From: Betaproteobacteria bacterium
Lineage (GTDB): Bacteria; Pseudomonadota; Gammaproteobacteria; Burkholderiales; SG8-41
Assembly: GCA_021414185.1 (NCBI GenBank)
Contig: JAIOOZ010000690.1
Span: 1-5,110 of the forward strand
Length of the DNA: 5,110 nt
Direction of reading: 5' to 3'
Shown: positions 1 through 4,137 of the stretch, piece by piece
Numbering within the stretch: the first letter of the stretch is position 1
Layout of the letters: the number at the start of each line of letters is the position of its first letter
The notes under the pieces: generated by a model
The model's database searches: none
Told to the model about the DNA's origin: nothing
Seen by the model: the letters and a program-made list of their open reading frames with translations, nothing else
Program-made: the position numbers and the translations under genes

Positions 1-1101
1 GACTTGTCGCAGCAGGAAGGCATCGAGGTCTATGCCGACGCGCCGAACGAGCCGGTTGAAGCGCTGCCCGACCGGCCCATCACACGGCTGATCACGCTCG
101 AACTGCAGCGCCGTCTCGGCGAGAACACGCAACTCCTCGGCACCCGCGGCAGCCTGCACGGCGTATGGGTTAACTTCAACATCGACGATCTCGAGTACTG
201 GGTGCGCCTGCCGCGCGAGCGCATCGAGCGCACCGAGCAGTTGCGCTGGATCGGCTGGGGCGTGCTGATCCTGCTGCTTTCGGTGATCGGCGCCTTTCTG
301 ATCGTCGCCCGCATCAACCGGCCGCTGCGCGAGCTGACGCGCGCGGCGGCCGCCATCGGCCGCGGTGAAACGCCGCCGCCGGTGGTGGAAACCGGGCCGG
401 CCGAAGTGCGCACGCTGTCGCGCGCGTTCAACGAAATGGCGACCGACCTGCAACGTGCCGATACCGACCGCGCGCTGTTGTTGGCCGGCGTTTCGCACGA
501 CCTGCGCACGCCGCTCTCGCGCATACGGCTGGGCGTGGAAATGCTCGACGACAAGACCGACGCCAGCCTGCGCGAAGGCATGGTGCAGGACGTCGAAGAC
601 ATCGACGCTGTCATCACCCAGTTTCTCGACTTTGCGCGCATCGCCGCCGAACAGAGCAATCTCGCCGAACTCGATCTCAACGAACTGGTACACGCGGTGA
701 GCGAGCGCTACCAGCGCCAGGGCAAACACGTCATCGCGCGGCCGGGCACGGTGCCATTATTGAAACTGCAGCCGCTGGCGATACAGCGTCTGTTGACCAA
801 CCTGATCGACAACGCGCTGCGCCACGGCGGCGATGCAGTCGAAATCGAAACGGCAAGCGACCGCGCGGGCGTGCGCCTGTCGGTGCTCGATCGCGGACCC
901 GGCATTCCGGCGGCCGACGCCGAGCGCATGTTGCAGCCATTCACGCGCCTGAACGAAGCGCGCAGCACGCCAGGATCGGGGCTGGGGCTCGCAATCGTGG
1001 ACCGCATAGCAAAAATGCACGGCGGCAGCGTTAACCTGCTCGCGCGCGAAGGCGGCGGACTGGAAGCGCGGGTGGAATTTCCGGTTACAAATTCGAATTA
1101 A
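1..1101 (+). CDS. envZ: EnvZ-like sensor histidine kinase, 5' partial
   Basis: This is the C-terminal ~366 residues of a membrane sensor kinase that should autophosphorylate on histidine and pass the phosphate to an OmpR-type response regulator. The frame is open to the left edge (codon 1 is GAC), so the start, first membrane segment and part of the periplasmic domain lie outside. Numbering from the TTG at position 4: the tail of the periplasmic region (to ~79), a transmembrane helix (~82-102), HAMP (~103-155), HisKA with the H-box AGVSHDLRTPLSRIRLGVEM (phospho-acceptor His165), the N-box NLIDNALRHGG (~267-276), the G1 box DRGPGIP (~296-302), an F-box region (QPFTRL) and the G2 box GSGLGLAIV (~324-332). 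The H-box matches EnvZ more closely than generic kinases. The ompR partner would be expected just upstream. The TAA stop at 1099-1101 coincides with the start of a repeat element. A paralogous OmpR-family sensor remains possible. Confidence 0.85.
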   Translation, partial: DLSQQEGIEVYADAPNEPVEALPDRPITRLITLELQRRLGENTQLLGTRGSLHGVWVNFNIDDLEYWVRLPRERIERTEQLRWIGWGVLILLLSVIGAFLIVARINRPLRELTRAAAAIGRGETPPPVVETGPAEVRTLSRAFNEMATDLQRADTDRALLLAGVSHDLRTPLSRIRLGVEMLDDKTDASLREGMVQDVEDIDAVITQFLDFARIAAEQSNLAELDLNELVHAVSERYQRQGKHVIARPGTVPLLKLQPLAIQRLLTNLIDNALRHGGDAVEIETASDRAGVRLSVLDRGPGIPAADAERMLQPFTRLNEARSTPGSGLGLAIVDRIAKMHGGSVNLLAREGGGLEARVEFPVTNSN

Positions 1102-1174
1102 CCGCCAAGATTCTTTTCAATACCCCCTTGCGGGGTGCGCCAAGGCCGCCAAGCGCACTTTCAGCAACAAACGG

Positions 1175-1207
1175 GGGGCAAAATCCGCCCCTTCTTTTGG
1201 TTTTTTT
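1175..1207 (+). terminator. Possible rho-independent terminator after the kinase gene
   Basis: GGGGC (1175-1179) can pair with GCCCC (1187-1191) across a 7-base A-rich loop. Two flanking G-T pairs could extend the stem. A T-rich tail follows (1192-1207, ending in seven Ts). The stem is short but GC-only, and the position about 75 bases after the kinase stop suits a terminator for that gene. It lies inside the repeat element, so the element may supply the terminator. I did not compute folding energy. Confidence 0.35.
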
Positions 1208-1215
1208 GTCCCGCT

Positions 1216-1246
1216 TTTTCTTGGCGATCTTGGCGTCTTGGCGGTT
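1216..1246. repeat. 31-bp terminal repeat, three CTTGGCG units
   Basis: Three CTTGGCG heptamers lie 8-9 bases apart behind TTTT and end in GGTT. By direct comparison it differs at one base from 3273-3303, and at one base from the reverse complement of 2788-2818. Confidence 0.9.
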
Positions 1247-1264
1247 CAATCCTGACGTCTCAAG

Positions 1265-1741
1265 TCAGCGCCGCACGCGCATTGACGTATTGCGCAGCCG
1301 CAACGACAGGATGCGGCCGAGCGCAAACAAAAGATCGCGCGTCAGCCCGGGATCGGTCTGCGCGAGATGGTTGAACCTCTCCTGGGTAAGGCACAGCAAT
1401 TCGCCGTCGGTCACCGCCCATACATTGGCGGAGCGCGGTTCACCGTCGAAGAACGATTGCTCGCCGATCACGCTGCCGGCGCCGATCTTGGCGAGCGGGC
1501 TGATGCTGACGCCGTCGACATAGGTCACGCCGACTTCGAGTGCGCCCGCCGCCACGAAGTACAGCGAACGGTCAGCTACGCCGCGCTGAATCACCACTTC
1601 GCTGGCCTTGTATGGCCGCACCGCCGTCACCGCGAGCAGTTTTCTCCACTCGGACTCGCCCCACTGCGCAAGCAGCAGGTTGTCGCCGGTATTGCCCTTG
1701 TCGCTGGCGTTGTGCCGGAATATGCCGATGTAACTGTCCAT
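1265..1741 (-). CDS. Cyclic-nucleotide-binding-domain protein (Crp/Fnr-like sensor domain only)
   Basis: The 158-residue protein is essentially one cyclic-nucleotide-binding (CAP_ED-type) domain. After a ~27-residue lead come a beta-roll with PYKASEVVIQRGVADRSLYFVAAGALEV (about 43-70, here spanning IQRG and SLYFV) and a phosphate-binding cassette region, GAGSVIGEQSFFDG followed by EPRSANVWA (~87-109). Gly93, Glu94 and Arg103 hold the places usually used to bind cNMP phosphate and ribose. A C-terminal helix and a very basic tail (RLRNTSMRVRR) follow. There is no helix-turn-helix, so it is unlikely to bind DNA as Crp does. It may act as a stand-alone sensor or by protein contact. The ATG at 1741 was chosen because GAGGG lies 4 bases upstream and the domain starts soon after. 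The frame stays open further upstream to 1915, but that extension is Arg-rich, non-domain sequence overlapping the divergent gene. Confidence 0.8.
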   Translation of the reverse strand: MDSYIGIFRHNASDKGNTGDNLLLAQWGESEWRKLLAVTAVRPYKASEVVIQRGVADRSLYFVAAGALEVGVTYVDGVSISPLAKIGAGSVIGEQSFFDGEPRSANVWAVTDGELLCLTQERFNHLAQTDPGLTRDLLFALGRILSLRLRNTSMRVRR

Positions 1742-1774
1742 TAAGCCCTCGAAGGTGGAGGCATTGACGCGCTC

Positions 1775-1780
1775 ATTATA
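1775..1780 (-). promoter_or_regulatory. Candidate -10 box for the cNMP-binding protein gene
   Basis: A perfect TATAAT reads on the minus strand, 33 bases upstream of the ATG at 1741. That would give a leader of about 26 bases containing the GAGGG ribosome site. At 17-base spacing the -35 position (1798-1803) reads GCAGTT, a poor match, so sigma-70 activity would be weak or activator-dependent. Confidence 0.35.
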
Positions 1781-1842
1781 AGGCCACGCGCGGCAAAAAC
1801 TGCTAGCATGGCCGCGTTTGCACCTGAACGAGCGAGGACGAC

Positions 1843-2256
1843 GTGAAGTCGATTGCAACCATTGCCGCGCTGCTCCTGGCGGCCGCCGCTGCCATGGCCG
1901 CGGAACCCGCGCCACCCATCAATATCATATTCTCTGCGGACAACGCGTCGTGCGCTGCATGGACCAAGTCGGCAGGCAACAAGCTGATACGCCAGCAATA
2001 CGAAATGTGGGCGCGCGGTTTCGTGTCGGGGCATAACTATGCGAACCCCGCGCAACAGGTCAAGGTCGGCGCGTTTCCAGGCGGCGACGACCTCTACAAA
2101 TACTTCGACCAATACTGCCGCGACAATCCGCAGCATACAGTTGTGGCAGCCGCGATCCAACTGGTCGAACAGCTCGCCGCGCCGGCCCCTGCGGCGAAGC
2201 CCGCGCCGGCGCGTAAACAGCCCGCGAAAGCGCCAGCGTCCGTTCCAGCTAAATAA
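1843..2256 (+). CDS. Small exported protein of unknown function
   Basis: I do not recognise a named function. The 137-residue product starts with a GTG preceded by GAGGA (1834-1838) at a spacing of 4. Residues 1-20 form a classical Sec signal peptide: Lys2, then an Ala/Leu core, with cleavage near AMA-A or AMAA-E. The mature part (~21-112) has two cysteines, Cys37 in NASCAAW and Cys92 in DQYCRDNP, which could form a periplasmic disulfide, plus EMWARGFVSGHNY (~54-66) and a helical end (VVAAAIQLVEQL). This Cys-Trp / G-F-x-x-G / Tyr-Cys-x-x-x-Pro layout resembles small secreted proteins with a Rap1a/Tai- or HdeA-like helical fold, but I hold that loosely. Residues 113-137 are an Ala/Pro/Lys-rich low-complexity tail. 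It is divergent from the cNMP-binding gene and convergent with ispF. Confidence 0.75.
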   Translation: MKSIATIAALLLAAAAAMAAEPAPPINIIFSADNASCAAWTKSAGNKLIRQQYEMWARGFVSGHNYANPAQQVKVGAFPGGDDLYKYFDQYCRDNPQHTVVAAAIQLVEQLAAPAPAAKPAPARKQPAKAPASVPAK

Positions 2257-2307
2257 TCGGCGTCCCAGCCTGCCAGCTGGCCGGCACGCGACCATTCAGG
2301 TTAACGA

Positions 2308-2781
2308 TTACAGCGGCTCGATCAACACCACGGCTTCGGCGGCGATACCTTCGCCGCGGCCGGTGAAACCGAGTTTCTCAGTGGTCTTGGCCTTGACGTT
2401 GACGTCGCCTGACGCCACGCCGATATCAGCCGCAATATTGGCGACCATGGCGGCGATGTGCGGCGCCATGCGCGGCTCCTGCGCGATGATGGTCGCGTCG
2501 AGATTCGCCACCCGCCAGCCGTTCTTTTTCAGCAATGCTGCGGTCTCGCGCAGCAGCTTGCGGCTGTCGATGCCCTTGTATTGCGCGTCGCTGTCGGGAA
2601 AATGACGGCCGATATCGCCCAGCGCCGCTGCGCCTATCAACGCGTCGCATATGGCGTGCAACAAAACATCGGCGTCCGAATGTCCGTCGAGGCCCTTGTC
2701 GTGCGGTATGGTGACGCCGCCGATAATGAGCTTGCGCCCTGTTTTCAGCGCGTGCGCGTCAAACCCCTGTCCAATTCTCAT
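2308..2781 (-). CDS. ispF: 2-C-methyl-D-erythritol 2,4-cyclodiphosphate synthase
   Basis: IspF is the MEP-pathway enzyme that cyclises CDP-methylerythritol 2-phosphate to methylerythritol 2,4-cyclodiphosphate with release of CMP, in the cytoplasm as a homotrimer. The 157-residue product has normal family length. Zinc ligands are visible as Asp8 and His10 in GFDAH (most homologues have GFDVH) and His42 in SDADVLLHAICDA. Asp56 lies in LGDIGRHFPD, and the CDP-binding AKTTEKLGFTGRGEGI spans 131-146. ispD lies upstream on the same strand, but the usual tight ispD-ispF junction is interrupted by the GxxExxY cassette. Six bases separate the start codon from the cassette's repeat end. The region upstream (GGCGGTTTAGTCA before ATG) has no good Shine-Dalgarno; the best candidate, GGCGG, belongs to the repeat. 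It converges with the exported-protein gene 51 bases away. Confidence 0.97.
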   Translation of the reverse strand: MRIGQGFDAHALKTGRKLIIGGVTIPHDKGLDGHSDADVLLHAICDALIGAAALGDIGRHFPDSDAQYKGIDSRKLLRETAALLKKNGWRVANLDATIIAQEPRMAPHIAAMVANIAADIGVASGDVNVKAKTTEKLGFTGRGEGIAAEAVVLIEPL

Positions 2782-2787
2782 TGACTA

Positions 2788-2818
2788 AACCGCCAAGACG
2801 CCAAGACCGCCAAGAAAA
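2788..2818. repeat. Left 31-bp inverted repeat of the cassette
   Basis: CGCCAAG units lie at 2791-2797, 2799-2805 and 2808-2814, preceded by AAC and followed by AAAA. The reverse complement matches 3273-3303 at 29 of 31 positions; the two differences are adjacent, between units 2 and 3. The outer end lies 6 bases from the ispF start codon. Confidence 0.9.
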
Positions 2819-2837
2819 ACCCAAAAAAACGAATGGG

Positions 2838-3248
2838 TCATGTGTGCGTCCAAATAATGCGCTGGATACCGTTTTTCAGAATTTTCTCGTTAAAATTAAT
2901 CAGCAGACCAAGACGGCATTTTGTAGCTTTCAGGTACGAAATTACCTGCGCCTTGTGAATCGGAAGAGTAGCCTCAACAGCTTTTATCTCAAGAACTAAA
3001 CGGCCATCGACCAGAAAGTCTACACGCCCCTCTCCCACGCGCTGATTCTTGTAACTTAAGCCAAATGCTTTCTGGCGCTCAAAGTTGACACCTAACAGCC
3101 CGAATTCTACCGCCAACGCTTCTTCATATACACTTTCAAGATATCCTGGACCCAATTCACGATGCACTTGAATGGCTGCCCCAATTAACCGATGTACAAG
3201 ATCATCCAAATCTTTCCCAGGCTCTGTCCTTGTATCTTGAGAATCCAT
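2838..3248 (-). CDS. GxxExxY family protein, PD-(D/E)XK nuclease-like
   Basis: This 136-residue protein belongs to the small GxxExxY family (TIGR04256, with the PDDEXK_3 nuclease-like fold of PF13366); its biological role is not known to me. The name-giving motif is Gly35-x-x-Glu38-x-x-Tyr41 in LGPGYLESVYEEAL. A nuclease-type core follows: Asp77 in GRVDFLVDGR, then Glu87-Ile-Lys89 in LVLEIKAVE, then Gln101 and Tyr105 in HKAQVISYLK, and a closing strand GLLINFN (114-120). Together these give the D...E-x-K arrangement of PD-(D/E)XK enzymes, so a metal-dependent nuclease is plausible but unproven. The N-terminal helix with HRLIGAAIQVHRELG (~19-33) is typical of the family. No strong ribosome site precedes the ATG at 3248. 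The gene is clearly AT-richer than its neighbours and fills the repeat-bounded cassette, suggesting acquisition as a unit. Readthrough from ispD could transcribe it. Confidence 0.9.
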   Translation of the reverse strand: MDSQDTRTEPGKDLDDLVHRLIGAAIQVHRELGPGYLESVYEEALAVEFGLLGVNFERQKAFGLSYKNQRVGEGRVDFLVDGRLVLEIKAVEATLPIHKAQVISYLKATKCRLGLLINFNEKILKNGIQRIIWTHT

Positions 3249-3272
3249 GTATTAGCTCACAATCATCGACAC

Positions 3273-3303
3273 TTTTCTTGGCGACCTTGGCGTCTTGGCG
3301 GTT
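3273..3303. repeat. Right 31-bp inverted repeat of the cassette
   Basis: CTTGGCG units lie at 3277-3283, 3286-3292 and 3294-3300, ending in GGTT. The last base is part of the ispD stop codon (TGA, minus strand, 3305-3303). Confidence 0.9.
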
Positions 3304-3995
3304 CAACCCATGCTTTTCAGAATAACTTCGGCCAAAGCCATGTCCTGCGGATAGGTGACCTTGAGATTTCGGCTGTCGCCCATCACCAGTTTCGGCCGCA
3401 AGCCCAGTTGTTCGATCGCGCGCGCCTCATCGGTGGCGACCGCCGGATCGATGGCGCGCAGCGCTTCGAGCAGCAAGCGATAGCGGAACATCTGCGGGGT
3501 CTGCGCCTGCCACAGATGCTCGCGCGCTTCGGTCTGCATCACGTAGCCGTCGGCGTCGCTGCGCTTCAGCGTATCGACCACCGGCAGCGCGAGCAAGCCG
3601 CCCGTGGGTTCGTCGCGCAGTGTCACCATCAGACGCTCGAGTATTTCAAGCGCGAGACATGGCCGCACGGCATCATGCACCAGCACCCAGTCGTCGGCGC
3701 CGATCTCGTCGCGCGCCGCCAGCAAGCCGTTGAACACGCTGGCCGCGCGCGTGTCGCCGCCGCAGTAAAGCGGCATCAGGCGCGATTCAAACGGCGCCCA
3801 ATCCTGTTGCGCGAAAAACGTGTCGCCCTGCGCGAGCACGACGAACACTCGTTCGATCGCGGTATGGCGGCACAGATTGCGCAGCGCGTGATACAGCAGG
3901 GGCTTGCCGGCGAGCGGCAGGTATTGCTTGGGCTGCGCGGCCCCCATGCGGGAACCGCTGCCGGCTGCGGGTATCAAGGCAAACAGTTTGGACAT
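3303..3995 (-). CDS. ispD: 2-C-methyl-D-erythritol 4-phosphate cytidylyltransferase
   Basis: IspD is the MEP-pathway enzyme that joins CTP and methylerythritol 4-phosphate to give CDP-methylerythritol. The 230-residue product is full length for the family. The N-terminal CTP-binding loop is ALIPAAGSGSRMG followed by PKQYLPLAGKP, with Arg16 and Lys23 as the catalytic pair. GGDTRAASV (79-87), VHDAVRP (106-112), VVDTLK (139-144), WQAQTPQMF (162-170) and NLKVTYPQDMALAE (210-223, Lys212) follow in normal order. The ATG at 3995 is chosen because IPAAGSG should start a few residues into the protein. The frame continues up to a GTG at 4061, but those 22 residues are not IspD-like. No strong Shine-Dalgarno is seen before either start. 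The stop TGA overlaps the cassette repeat. The product feeds ispF's pathway after the IspE step (ispE is not in the window). Confidence 0.97.
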   Translation of the reverse strand: MSKLFALIPAAGSGSRMGAAQPKQYLPLAGKPLLYHALRNLCRHTAIERVFVVLAQGDTFFAQQDWAPFESRLMPLYCGGDTRAASVFNGLLAARDEIGADDWVLVHDAVRPCLALEILERLMVTLRDEPTGGLLALPVVDTLKRSDADGYVMQTEAREHLWQAQTPQMFRYRLLLEALRAIDPAVATDEARAIEQLGLRPKLVMGDSRNLKVTYPQDMALAEVILKSMG

Positions 3996-4023
3996 GGCGA
4001 AAACGGCCTGACGGTAAGCGGCG

Positions 4024-4032
4024 ATTGTATCA
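4024..4032 (-). promoter_or_regulatory. Candidate extended -10 promoter for ispD
   Basis: TGATACAAT reads on the minus strand: a TGn extension followed by TACAAT, five of six matches to TATAAT. It lies 28 bases upstream of the ispD ATG. The -35 position at 17-base spacing reads GCAGGA, a weak match, which fits an extended -10 type. It would drive ispD, the cassette gene and ispF together. Confidence 0.3.
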
Positions 4033-4098
4033 GCACTCCCTTCGACTCCTGCCCGCGCCACGATGCGCGCCCGCGGAATCGCCGCGGCGCGCTGGGAC

Positions 4099-4104
4099 TA
4101 TAAT
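4099..4104 (+). promoter_or_regulatory. Candidate -10 box for the Memo-family gene
   Basis: A perfect TATAAT lies 33 bases upstream of the ATG at 4138, in the divergent ispD/Memo spacer. No recognisable -35 hexamer lies 16-18 bases upstream. AGAGG at 4121-4125 is the only ribosome-site candidate, 12 bases before the ATG, which is longer than usual. Confidence 0.35.
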
Positions 4105-4137
4105 TGCCGGCATCGGGCATAGAGGTTTGGTTTATCC

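Larger units (their letters stand above)
1100..1246. mobile_element. Gene-free CGCCAAG inverted-repeat element (MITE-like)
   Basis: This 147-bp stretch between two genes is bounded by inverted copies of the heptamer CGCCAAG. The left side has units at 1103-1109, 1138-1144 and 1147-1153; the right side has the reverse complement at 1220-1226, 1229-1235 and 1237-1243. The right 31 bases (1216-1246) differ at one position from the right end of the 2788-3303 cassette and at one position from its left end in reverse complement. The left array resembles the cassette's right end, including the GG after its second unit, but has 27 extra bases (1111-1137) between units 1 and 2. Inside are a G-tract/C-tract hairpin and T-runs but no convincing gene. 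I read it as a short derivative of the cassette, probably inverted relative to it. It could instead be a structural repeat that never moves. Confidence 0.5.
2788..3303. mobile_element. GxxExxY-gene cassette bounded by 31-bp inverted repeats
   Basis: This 516-bp segment lies exactly between ispF and ispD. Its ends are inverted 31-mers (2788-2818 and 3273-3303) that match at 29 of 31 positions, each with three CGCCAAG heptamers. It holds one gene, on the same strand as isp. Lines sampled by eye in its interior are about 42-43% GC, against about 70% for a line sampled in ispD. A shorter element with the same ends lies at 1100-1246. Together these suggest a discrete inserted unit. No transposase or recombinase of a classical type is present and no clear target-site duplication is seen, so mobility and mechanism are inference. 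Confidence 0.55.

Noticed and set aside
30..680. 216-codon minus-strand frame over the kinase
   Set aside because: It is Ser/Arg-rich and antisense to the HAMP/HisKA region of a clear histidine kinase.
1103..1243. CRISPR array
   Set aside because: The CGCCAAG repeats are 7-base units spaced 8-9 bases apart in inverted clusters, with no spacers of CRISPR length and no cas genes.
1742..1915. N-terminal extension of the cNMP-binding protein to 1915
   Set aside because: The extra 58 residues are Arg/Pro-rich, run across the divergent gene's start and lack a ribosome site; ATG 1741 has GAGGG at proper spacing.
2272..2281. GCCAGCTGGC palindrome between the convergent exported-protein and ispF genes as a terminator
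   Set aside because: The palindrome leaves no loop and no T-run follows on either strand; probably chance in GC-rich DNA.
1741..2295. 184-codon minus-strand frame over the exported-protein gene
   Set aside because: The translation is Arg-rich with no domain, whereas the plus-strand frame has a signal peptide, a ribosome site and a coherent protein.
2781..2999. 72-codon plus-strand frame crossing the cassette's left repeat
   Set aside because: It begins at the repeat itself and runs antisense to the GxxExxY gene; no protein features.
2780..3310. Target-site duplication flanking the cassette
   Set aside because: The outer flanks (TTGACT on the left, CAACCC on the right) share no convincing direct repeat, so no duplication can be claimed.
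3192..4103. Long 303-codon open frame on the plus strand over ispD
   Set aside because: It is antisense to a fully recognisable IspD; its protein is His/Arg/Gln-rich without domain features, as expected from the complementary strand of a GC-rich gene.
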